Assembly (NCBI GenBank): GCA_023433755.1
Contig: JAEYUA010000004.1
Location: 1-8,278, forward strand
Direction: 5' to 3'
Source of the DNA: Bacteroidota bacterium
GTDB taxonomy: Bacteria > Bacteroidota > Bacteroidia > Chitinophagales > Chitinophagaceae
Length of the DNA: 8,278 nucleotides
The notes below the pieces were generated by a model, which was given only the letters and a program-made list of their open reading frames with translations, made no database searches and had not been told where the DNA came from. Position numbers and translations under genes: made by a program. Shown here piece after piece: positions 1-5,139 of this stretch. Position 1 is the stretch's first letter. Every line of letters starts with the position of its first letter.

Positions 1-290
1 CGCCCCTACGGGGCTTCTCCAATCGAATAATCTTCAACGCTACTGATATGTCGCCCCGCTGGGGCTTGGATGTTTAGAGAACAATTTTTTTGACTATTTG
101 AGAATAAAATTTATTGAAAATGAGTTTCAAATTGGATGCATTTCAGTTGCAACAAAAAATATTATTCACAACGTTACAGAATCCCGGAAGGGCGACATAC
201 CAGTAACAGAAAAAGAATTACTATTCACACACGATACAGAGCCCCAGCGGGGCGACATATCAGTAGCAGCAAAACATTCCCGAAGGGCGC
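1..290. repeat. Cluster of Bacteroidota-type GC-palindromic intergenic repeats
   Basis: This stretch holds several copies of a short unit built on a CCCC-N-GGGG palindrome followed by GCGACATA-CAGTA. Two copies read on the plus strand: about 174-209, and about 234-270 with core at 241-253. Two read on the minus strand: 39-66, and one cut by the window edge at about 1-16. Positions 39-66 and 240-267 are perfect inverted copies over 28 bases. The plus copies recur at a 60-base step, and a degenerate unit lies 57 bases before them around 134-152. A further decayed core (CCCGAAGGGCG) sits at 279-289. The arrangement is head to head. Open frames crossing it (for example 98-367) simply translate the repeat, giving RKGDIPV and RGDISVA, and are not genes. 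I interpret it as a REP-like intergenic element family; its mobility and function are unknown. Confidence 0.8.
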
Positions 291-430
291 GAAGGAGAGC
301 AAAGGGCGCTGAGAATGGTTCCCCGGACTTAATCGTTTGCAGTTTGTATTGCATTTGCTTCTATTAAGCTGCGTAATGAAGAGCGATAATATCCAAGTGA
401 TGCCCAAGCCAAAGGCCAACAGCCATCAGC
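291..430. other. Intergenic stretch with no feature seen
   Basis: Between the repeat cluster and the stop codon of the minus-strand ATP-grasp-like gene I see no convincing coding region, RNA gene or strong terminator. Short open frames here are shadows of the repeat or of the neighbouring gene end. No hairpin followed by a T-run lies directly downstream of the gene that ends at 431. Confidence 0.5.
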
Positions 431-1624
431 TTACCTTTCAAACAAACAAAAACTCCCCCCAACCCAATCCTTATCCTGGTTGTACCTCACACCAATCATT
501 TTTCCTTTACTCAGGCGTGCAAGATTATTAGCTGCGACAGGTCTTTCCTTACCCGGTTCCCAAAAATAAAAAATGCGGATCTCGGCTTTGGCAGGTTCGT
601 TCGTGGTTTCAATGGCTTCAGCGTAATGAACTTTTTTTTGTATGATCCAGTTTTCAGGATCAGGGATCTTTTCTACTTCTTCCTTCGTTACATCAATAAT
701 CACTCCCTGTCCTGCGAAAGAGAACAAGGGCTTCACCACGTAATTCTCAAGATCCGCCGGTAAGGCTTCCTGGTTAAGAAAGCGTGTGCGGGGGACATTG
801 GGATGATCAATAAAAGGCAATGTGTATTTACTTAACCGGTAAAACCAGTTAGGATGTGGCACCCAGGTAACATTCAATTCCTGCTGGAAGATCTTGCCCT
901 TCTCCTGCACTTCCGCGCTTTGCTGGTAAAGGTCATCAAAGATCACGCGGTTGTAGATCCTGTTCACCTTTGTTTTAATTCCTTCATTCATATAAAAAAG
1001 GTCATCCCCTTCATGGATGATCTCAGTCAGGCAAACCGTTTGAATACCCAGCAATTTTTCCGTCGCGTAAAAATCTACTCTTGTCTTTTGCTGGTGTGGT
1101 AAAATTTCCAGCAGGATCACATTGGAAGGATCTTCCCCAGCGATGATAATCTTTTTCAACAGGTCAATATAAGTTTCCCGGTTATATCCATTGAGATATA
1201 CGGAATGACCAGCCGGCTGGAAAAAATGTTCCGCATGTACTTCGGGTAACAATACCTGCCAGGCAAAGAGGGAAGGAAATCCCTGCATCTCTATGAGCTG
1301 TGGCTCCAGTTCACCCTTTTCATTTTTACAAACTCCAAAATCAAAAGCAATGCAGTGAGGATGCGCATCTTCACCCGGCACCGATAAATGGGAAGGAATG
1401 GCCCTGCTGCTTTCTGCTGCATATTCCGGGGTGCTGATCACATCAATGATATTTTCACAAGCAGATATTAATTGCTCCCGGAATGAATCAGGTATGAATA
1501 TGGGAGTTTCCGCAAGCCTGAATTCCAGATGACCGGGAAAGAGAGCAGCCATGGCGTCAACATATTCCTTGTATTTCTTTTCCGTAAAATCCTCGTTGTA
1601 CTTTTTCCTTAGCGCTGGAACCAT
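431..1624 (-). CDS. Conserved protein of unknown function with ATP-grasp-like features
   Basis: This is a 397-residue soluble protein with no signal peptide or membrane segment. I do not recognise a named family. The C-terminal half resembles the nucleotide-binding part of ATP-grasp ligases. VVKP at 296-299 supplies a candidate ATP-binding lysine (K298) and runs into a glycine-rich loop, FSFAGQG (301-307). WIIQKK (326-331) looks like the adenine-contacting strand. AEIRIFYFW (347-355) could carry the metal-binding acid, and N-L-A-R (367-370) and YNQD (381-384) follow. The N-terminal half has conserved-looking patches, QLIEMQGFPSLFAW (109-122) and NRIYNRVIFDD (221-231), in an order like glutathione-synthetase-type or circularly permuted ATP-grasp enzymes. 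A carboxylate-amine ligase role is therefore inferred, not shown, and the substrate is unknown. The gene stands alone, bracketed by repeat-rich intergenic DNA. ATG at 1622-1624 has no Shine-Dalgarno sequence, as is usual in Bacteroidota. Confidence 0.75.
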   Translation of the reverse strand: MVPALRKKYNEDFTEKKYKEYVDAMAALFPGHLEFRLAETPIFIPDSFREQLISACENIIDVISTPEYAAESSRAIPSHLSVPGEDAHPHCIAFDFGVCKNEKGELEPQLIEMQGFPSLFAWQVLLPEVHAEHFFQPAGHSVYLNGYNRETYIDLLKKIIIAGEDPSNVILLEILPHQQKTRVDFYATEKLLGIQTVCLTEIIHEGDDLFYMNEGIKTKVNRIYNRVIFDDLYQQSAEVQEKGKIFQQELNVTWVPHPNWFYRLSKYTLPFIDHPNVPRTRFLNQEALPADLENYVVKPLFSFAGQGVIIDVTKEEVEKIPDPENWIIQKKVHYAEAIETTNEPAKAEIRIFYFWEPGKERPVAANNLARLSKGKMIGVRYNQDKDWVGGSFCLFER

Positions 1625-1652
1625 AAATTGAATTGATGCGTTAAGTTAAGGA

Positions 1653-1700
1653 TTTTGGTAGTCCATGGACCATGGTCCATAGTGCTTGGACTACCACAAA
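1653..1700. repeat. Nested palindrome upstream of the ATP-grasp-like gene
   Basis: A 10-base perfect inverted repeat, TGGTAGTCCA (1656-1665) and TGGACTACCA (1687-1696), extends on both sides with T/A pairs around a bulged C at 1697. The enclosed 21 bases begin a second perfect palindrome, ATGGACCATGGTCCAT (1665-1680). There is no T-run directly after the stem on either strand, so it is not a simple terminator. It lies 30-75 bases upstream of the start of the minus-strand gene at 1624. It could be an operator, an RNA hairpin in that gene's leader, or another intergenic repeat element. Confidence 0.7.
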
Positions 1701-1727
1701 AAAATCCCGGCACTTACGTACCGGGAT
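1698..1727 (-). terminator. Intrinsic terminator, minus strand
   Basis: A 7-base-pair stem (ATCCCGG 1704-1710 with CCGGGAT 1721-1727) encloses a 10-base loop. On the minus strand it is followed by seven T residues (plus-strand A-run 1698-1704). No intact minus-strand gene lies between this and the next leftward terminator at 2134-2161. It may therefore insulate the 431-1624 gene, end a leader or small RNA, or be left over from a lost gene. Confidence 0.65.
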
Positions 1728-1740
1728 AATTCGTTCAGGC

Positions 1741-1976
1741 GGTAGATTGATTCTTGTTTTCCAGAGGGTCAGACGCCTGTCGGACTTTTCAGGGATTGGA
1801 TAGATCTGGTTTTTCTTAGTCTCCTTCGCCTCCGCTGAAGCTTCAGCGGCACGCGGACGGCGACTTAGGATTTGGATTCTGATTGGTTTTTCTGTCTTAG
1901 GATTTGGATTTGGTTTTGGTTTTTCTTTAGGTACCGGATTTTGGTTTTGGTTTTTCTTAGTGATGCAAAGATGCAC
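1741..1976. repeat. Degenerate direct-repeat block with an 18-base palindrome
   Basis: The block is built from recurring TTGG, GGTTTTT and CTTAGGATTTGG words. TGGTTTTTCTTAGT occurs at 1807-1820 and again at 1948-1961. CTTAGGATTTGGATT occurs at 1864-1878 and 1896-1910. Inside lies a perfect 18-base palindrome, CCGCTGAAGCTTCAGCGG (1832-1849), with outer arms TCGCC (1826-1830) and GGCGA (1859-1863). The 44 GC-richer bases 1820-1863 are flanked by CTTAG on both sides. A minus-strand open frame of 111 codons crosses the block, but its translation is low-complexity (runs of N, Q, P, K) and mirrors the DNA repeat, so I do not call it a gene. Confidence 0.7.
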
Positions 1977-2133
1977 AGCAAATCCTTTCCTGTCAAGCCT
2001 TTGAAAGAAAATTGTACCGGCTTACTTGTTAATTTTAATAGCAGGTAGTTAGATGCACTTAGTAAAAATTTTAGGTGTCGGTGAAAGGTTGAATATGATC
2101 GGTGAACACTTTGAAATGCTAATGTATTTTAAC
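1977..2133. other. Intergenic stretch with no supported gene
   Basis: This AT-rich stretch lies between the repeat block and the terminator at 2134-2161. A 36-residue plus-strand frame starts at ATG 2053 and ends at 2163, but it runs through the terminator hairpin and has no ribosome-binding site, so I did not call it. I see nothing else with structure. Confidence 0.4.
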
Positions 2134-2161
2134 AAAAAAACCCCGCTGGTGTGCGGGGTTT
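2134..2161 (-). terminator. Strong intrinsic terminator, minus strand
   Basis: A 9-base-pair perfect stem, AAACCCCGC (2138-2146) with GCGGGGTTT (2153-2161), has a 6-base loop. On the minus strand the GC stem is followed by seven T residues (plus-strand A-run 2134-2140). On the plus strand only three T follow, so leftward termination is favoured. The stem begins 8 bases after the TGA of the small minus-strand ORF relic at 2170, which fits a dedicated terminator for that unit. Confidence 0.85.
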
Positions 2162-2169
2162 AAAAAATG

Positions 2170-2277
2170 TCAGGCGTTGAGACCTGGCTTGTGTTCTTTG
2201 GTTTTAAGGTTTCCGTAAGAACTACGGCGACCAAGGATATTGAACAGGTCTTTTTATGGATTGGATATGTTTTTCAT
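2170..2277 (-). pseudogene. Small-ORF relic (35 codons plus stop) with an in-frame TAA
   Basis: Reading from ATG at 2275-2277 on the minus strand gives MKNISNP, then TAA at 2254-2256. In the same frame it continues KDLFNILGRRSSYGNL and on to a natural ending in GLNA and a TGA (2170-2172). The strong terminator begins 8 bases further on. No ATG, GTG or TTG occurs in frame after the TAA, so the 27-residue downstream part cannot start by itself. The translation looks like a small, basic, cytoplasmic peptide and is not low-complexity. My reading is a tiny gene recently inactivated by a nonsense change, or a sequencing error at that codon. I do not recognise the family. A second frame over the same bases is also open, so coding status is not proven. 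Confidence 0.4.
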
Positions 2278-2413
2278 AGGCCAACAAAATCAAAAATCAG
2301 TATTTAATATTGTCAGCATCAATTTTGGTGTTCAAAAGTTCAGCGCGTACAAACAAAATTCAATCCAGAATAGTATGAATCCCTTAATTTGTTGGGATTA
2401 GTTGATCAGGATC

Positions 2414-2926
2414 ATGGAAAAATGTCATCAAACAACAACCAGTGACATTATCATCCGCAATATTGAAAAAAAAGATAATGCTGCACTGGCAAAAGTCATC
2501 AGGGATACTCTAAAAGAATTTGGCGCCAACCATCCCGGCACTGTTTATTATGATGACACGACTGATCATTTGTATGAAGTATTTCAAAAAGCTTCATCCT
2601 GTTATTTCATTGCTGAATTCCATAATGAAGTAGTTGGCGGTGCAGGTATTTACCCTACCAATGGTTTGCCCATAGATACCTGTGAGCTGGTAAAAATGTA
2701 TTTATTGCCCGCAGTGCGGGGGATTGGACTGGGCAGCCGCCTCATTGAAAAATGTATCGGCTTCGCCAGGCAAAGCGGCTACAAAAATATCTATCTCGAA
2801 AGCATGTCCGAACTGCAAAAAGCTTTGAAGACCTATGAAAAATTCGGTTTCGTTTACTTAAATGGACCTATGGGCAATACAGGTCACTTCGGTTGTGAAA
2901 AATGGATGCTGAAAAATCTTTATTGA
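2414..2926 (+). CDS. GNAT-family N-acetyltransferase
   Basis: This 170-residue cytoplasmic protein has the size of a single GNAT domain. It should transfer an acetyl group from acetyl-CoA to an amine; the acceptor cannot be read from sequence. Visible family features are a central strand FIAEFHNEVVGGAGIYP (65-81), then ELVKMYLLPAVRGIGLGSRL (91-110), which carries the acetyl-CoA pyrophosphate loop R-G-I-G-L-G (102-107). The following helix and strand are GYKNIYLES (122-130), and the typical C-terminal YEKFGF (141-146) comes after. I prefer ATG 2414 over an in-frame TTG at 2402 because the extra four residues add nothing and AGG at 2408-2410 lies just before the ATG. A weak promoter-like TTAATTTG sits at 2384-2391 with no clear upstream partner. 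The gene is monocistronic and converges with the SprT-like gene, leaving 8 bases between the two stops. Confidence 0.9.
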   Translation: MEKCHQTTTSDIIIRNIEKKDNAALAKVIRDTLKEFGANHPGTVYYDDTTDHLYEVFQKASSCYFIAEFHNEVVGGAGIYPTNGLPIDTCELVKMYLLPAVRGIGLGSRLIEKCIGFARQSGYKNIYLESMSELQKALKTYEKFGFVYLNGPMGNTGHFGCEKWMLKNLY

Positions 2927-2934
2927 AAAATTAA

Positions 2935-3561
2935 TCAGGCAGTTTCAACTTTCTCCACTTCGTACACAGGACTGAAGAGATAAAGTTTTTTCGTTTTCAC
3001 TTCTTCACATTTAAAACGCTTGCGCACTCTTTCTATTTTCCTGAAAACTTTTCCATCATGAGTTTTGAATAAATTGCCATCTGCCAGGCTTTCTACAAAA
3101 ACAAGGTGACTGGATCCCGCATCATATTTCTTCAGCGCACGCAACAATACTTCATCTGCACAACTCGAGGCAGCAGGATCATAAAGCGACTGGAGTAAAG
3201 CAAACCTGATGTCGGAAGGGAATACATTCTTCTCTATGAACACAGCCAATAGCTGGCTGAAAACCTGTTTCCATTCTTTTCCATGAGCTGCCACCCTGTT
3301 TCCAAATTTTTCGAAAGTGAGCAAGTGTGCCAGCTCGTGCAGCAATGTGATCAGGAAAGCGTAGGAATTAAGATTGCCATTGATGCTGATCCGGTGGTTT
3401 TTGTCGAGGTGACGGTGACGGTAATCACCAAGGATGGATTTCCTTTCCCTTGTTACAGTTAAGTGCACTTTATATTGCTGCAGGTATTGAAGCACGGCTT
3501 CAAAAGTTTCTGCAGGGAGATAATCCTGTAAAGTGGAAATAGGAGCTTCCTTTTTAGCCAT
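2935..3561 (-). CDS. SprT-like zinc metalloprotein
   Basis: This 208-residue soluble protein has a SprT-type zinc metallopeptidase core. The motif HELAH is at 75-79 (H75, catalytic E76, H79), followed by HGKEW at 93-97, which gives the third zinc ligand H93 in the SprT-family H-G-x-x-W context. The N-terminal part (LPAETFEAVLQYLQQY, 15-30) and the strand HRISINGNLN (56-65) before the motif match the family layout. Family members range from Spartan-type DNA-protein crosslink proteases to bacterial SprT proteins of unknown role. The C-terminal 90 residues are basic and lack an obvious Cys4 zinc ribbon (only C164 and C185 are seen). The ATG lies inside the last codons of the preceding gene, an 8-base ATGGCTAA overlap, so the two are translationally coupled. 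It is the last gene of the leftward operon. No terminator is visible after it. Confidence 0.87.
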   Translation of the reverse strand: MAKKEAPISTLQDYLPAETFEAVLQYLQQYKVHLTVTRERKSILGDYRHRHLDKNHRISINGNLNSYAFLITLLHELAHLLTFEKFGNRVAAHGKEWKQVFSQLLAVFIEKNVFPSDIRFALLQSLYDPAASSCADEVLLRALKKYDAGSSHLVFVESLADGNLFKTHDGKVFRKIERVRKRFKCEEVKTKKLYLFSPVYEVEKVETA

Positions 3562-3961
3562 TGCCTTTTTGCTTCAGCAGGTTCATGAGTGACCTTACTT
3601 CAATAAATGTGTACACCAGGTAAAGGGCCATGCAGGTGAAGAGGGCAGGTTTATTGATCTCTTTTCCATACATGGAAATGTAAATAAAAGCGAGTATCAC
3701 CACCAATAGCATCTTCAGCATAATGCTGCCCATTACAGAGCGCATGAATACGTTGGGGTTGGGATTTTTCAGCCCGCGCTTGGCGATAAAAAATGAGATC
3801 AGCGTAATCAGGAAGATAAATGTATTGCCCAGGATCAGCACCTGCTGGTCCGCATTCCATTTTTGCAGTAAGGAACGGCCGGCAATAAATAAAGCATTCA
3901 GAATAATAAATACCAGGATCACCGGTATGGCGCCGCTAATTTTTCCCTTCATCAGATTCAC
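3554..3961 (-). CDS. Four-helix membrane protein beside AtpZ/AtpI (possible ATP synthase I-like subunit)
   Basis: This 135-residue protein is almost entirely membrane. Predicted helices lie at about 8-29, 42-61, 76-97 and 104-123, with basic connecting loops (KRGLKNPNPN at 61-70) and a basic tail. Size, four helices and position directly after the AtpZ/AtpI gene match the small membrane protein that Bacteroidota commonly carry between atpZ/atpI and atpB. A role in F0 assembly is therefore inferred from context, not from any motif. The start at 3961 overlaps the previous gene by 26 bases; an alternative ATG three codons in (3952) would shorten the overlap to 17. The SprT-like gene overlaps its end by 8 bases. 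Confidence 0.75.
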   Translation of the reverse strand: MNLMKGKISGAIPVILVFIILNALFIAGRSLLQKWNADQQVLILGNTFIFLITLISFFIAKRGLKNPNPNVFMRSVMGSIMLKMLLVVILAFIYISMYGKEINKPALFTCMALYLVYTFIEVRSLMNLLKQKGNG

Positions 3962-4187
3962 GTTTTCTTTTGGATGTTTCCCTGACCAGTTTATAGATCA
4001 TGAGCGACAAAACTAAGAAAGGAAGCAGCCAAACCATCAGCGGGAAAGAAATATCCATCCACTGGTCAGCCTTGTAACCGGCAAAAACAGCAATGCCCAG
4101 GGATACAAAAATCTGCGTCCCCAGGCCTGCATACCTTAAAAGGTCACGGTTATTATTTGGCTTCTGCTGCCTGTTGTTGCTGTACAT
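3936..4187 (-). CDS. AtpZ/AtpI-family F0F1 ATP synthase accessory protein
   Basis: This 83-residue inner-membrane protein has two transmembrane helices (about 19-38 and 48-67), a polar N-terminus rich in Asn and Gln, and a highly charged C-terminus. The segment YAGLGTQIFVSLGIAVFAGYKADQW (19-43), with its glycine-spaced first helix and the acidic residue D41 just after it, is typical of AtpZ/AtpI proteins. In other bacteria these assist c-ring assembly or magnesium handling at the head of atp operons. The start overlaps the bactofilin end by 35 bases, and no alternative start exists before the second helix. The gene lies in the expected Bacteroidota order after bactofilin, but no atpB follows in this window. 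Confidence 0.85.
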   Translation of the reverse strand: MYSNNRQQKPNNNRDLLRYAGLGTQIFVSLGIAVFAGYKADQWMDISFPLMVWLLPFLVLSLMIYKLVRETSKRKRESDEGKN

Positions 4188-4578
4188 CCTGTTTGCCCAT
4201 TGCTACCACGCTGGCTGCCGCGGCACCCATCTGGCATTTACCGTTGAAAACAGCGCTGGGGTCGATCTGCAGTTTATTGGCAATGACATTTCCTTCAATA
4301 TTACCTTTTTCACGGAGTTGCAGTAATTCCTTCACCTGCACATTACCCTTTACCCTTCCAATCACATCGGCATTAGCACCTTCGATATTGCCTTCCACAA
4401 AACCATTAGGGCCTATAATAATCTTTGAAGAACATTTGACATTGCCCTGAATGGTACCGTCAATACGCAGGTCATTATCACTTTTTACATCACCTTTTAA
4501 AATGGTTCCGGGAGCAATGAGGGTAGCGCTGTTGGACAGGCCTTTTTCCCCGCTGGTGTGGTTTTTTTCTTTGAACAT
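4153..4578 (-). CDS. Bactofilin (polymer-forming cytoskeletal protein)
   Basis: This 141-residue protein has the right-handed beta-helix core of bactofilins at about 19-118. It shows short repeats with regularly spaced glycines and hydrophobics: TILKGDVKSDNDLRIDGTIQG, then GNVKCSSKIIIG, VEGNIEGANADVIG, VKGNVQVKELLQL and EGNVIANKLQI. Both flanks are short, polar and disordered; the tail is rich in Ala and Gln. Bactofilins self-assemble without nucleotide into filaments that usually sit under the inner membrane and localise cell-wall enzymes. The N-terminal MFKEK may contribute to membrane association, as in other bactofilins (inference). The gene lies 30 bases after the short membrane protein gene at 4609-5004, its likely partner, and overlaps the AtpZ/AtpI-like gene downstream. 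There is no Shine-Dalgarno sequence. Confidence 0.95.
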   Translation of the reverse strand: MFKEKNHTSGEKGLSNSATLIAPGTILKGDVKSDNDLRIDGTIQGNVKCSSKIIIGPNGFVEGNIEGANADVIGRVKGNVQVKELLQLREKGNIEGNVIANKLQIDPSAVFNGKCQMGAAAASVVAMGKQDVQQQQAAEAK

Positions 4579-4608
4579 AGGATTGGTTTTTATAAAACAA
4601 TTTAAAAA

Positions 4609-5004
4609 TCAGTCATTGGATTCTTCAGCCTTGGGCACCTCTAACTGCACGGTATCCAGCTTTACATCAGTATTACCGGCCAGCATTTTCTGTATGCCCT
4701 GGCTGTATTGCTCGTGGTAATATAGTTGTTTTTCCAAAGAATCGGTAACGTATTTTAATTCCCGGTACTCACGGTCCATCTGCGCACTGCCATAGCCCGG
4801 GATATAATACTTAAGTGGAGTGAATACAATCAGGGCCACGGTGAGTCCGACCAGCAGCACAAAAATGGTGCTCAGCATCACATATACACTCATCCTCGAC
4901 AGGCGGAAGGTCACCACCTCTTCATAGGTATCGTCATTCATTACCACCAGGCGGTACCGGTTGCGTAACCTTTGAAAAGTACCCCCGGCTTCCAGTTTGG
5001 CCAT
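4609..5004 (-). CDS. Bactofilin-linked membrane protein; N-terminal part of M23 peptidase-like family, no peptidase domain
   Basis: This 131-residue single-pass membrane protein has a cytoplasmic basic segment RLRNRYRLVVMNDDTYEEV (12-30), one transmembrane helix at about 39-61, the motif FTPLKYYIPGYGS (61-73) just outside it, and a probable short coiled coil (about 75-105). This layout, above all the NDDT-EE segment and the YIPGYGS motif, matches the N-terminus of the M23 peptidase-like proteins found beside bactofilins in Bacteroidota. The LytM/M23 peptidase domain that usually follows is missing. The protein stops after an acidic tail, and only 30 bases separate its stop from the bactofilin start, so no detached domain can lie between. 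It may anchor or sense the bactofilin scaffold without hydrolysing cell wall. It is the first gene of the leftward operon. Confidence 0.75.
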   Translation of the reverse strand: MAKLEAGGTFQRLRNRYRLVVMNDDTYEEVVTFRLSRMSVYVMLSTIFVLLVGLTVALIVFTPLKYYIPGYGSAQMDREYRELKYVTDSLEKQLYYHEQYSQGIQKMLAGNTDVKLDTVQLEVPKAEESND

Positions 5005-5139
5005 AGTCCGGTTTTGCGATAAAGGTAATAAAACGCAGCAGAGACTTATTAATTGCCAAATCCTTCCAAAAAATAGGCCTTCGTCTATACTAAAATCTTT
5101 GAATTTCAGTTTATAAGAACTTAGTTTGCGAACTTAATA
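5005..5139. other. Divergent promoter region between the bactofilin operon and porW
   Basis: These 135 bases must hold promoters for both directions. The plus-strand candidate is listed separately at 5098-5128. For the leftward operon the best match to TAnnTTTG is TACCTTTA on the minus strand (plus coordinates 5020-5027, 7 of 8), 16 bases from the start codon, but it has no TTTG partner at the right distance. No other structure is visible. Confidence 0.5.
5098..5128 (+). promoter_or_regulatory. Candidate Bacteroidota-type promoter for the PorW/SprE-like gene
   Basis: TTTG at 5098-5101 is followed after exactly 19 bases by TTAGTTTG (5121-5128), which matches the Bacteroidota -7 consensus TAnnTTTG at every defined position but the second. 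The expected transcription start would fall only a few bases before the ATG at 5140, giving a very short or nearly absent leader. That agrees with the lack of any Shine-Dalgarno sequence. Confidence 0.5.

Noticed and set aside
1..290. CRISPR array
   Set aside because: The repeats are regularly spaced, but the interspaced bases are also similar between units, copies lie in both orientations, and no cas gene is present.
98..367. Plus-strand open frame of 89 codons
   Set aside because: It runs through the repeat cluster, and its translation repeats the DNA unit (RKGDIPV, RGDISVA). It has no ribosome-binding site and no domain.
1641..1976. Minus-strand open frame of 111 codons
   Set aside because: Low-complexity N/Q/P/K translation produced by the GT-rich repeats; it crosses both a terminator hairpin and the nested palindrome.
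2053..2163. Plus-strand 36-residue frame beginning MHLVKILGVGERL
   Set aside because: The translation looks protein-like, but it reads through the strong terminator hairpin and ends inside it, with no ribosome-binding site or promoter.
2170..2277. Small ORF as a ribosomally made peptide precursor modified by the ATP-grasp-like protein
   Set aside because: The frame is broken by TAA, two terminators separate it from the ATP-grasp-like gene, and no core-peptide repeat is visible. Proximity alone does not support a biosynthetic pair.
2402..2413. TTG start for the acetyltransferase
   Set aside because: An ATG follows four codons later with AGG before it, and the extra residues add no part of the domain.
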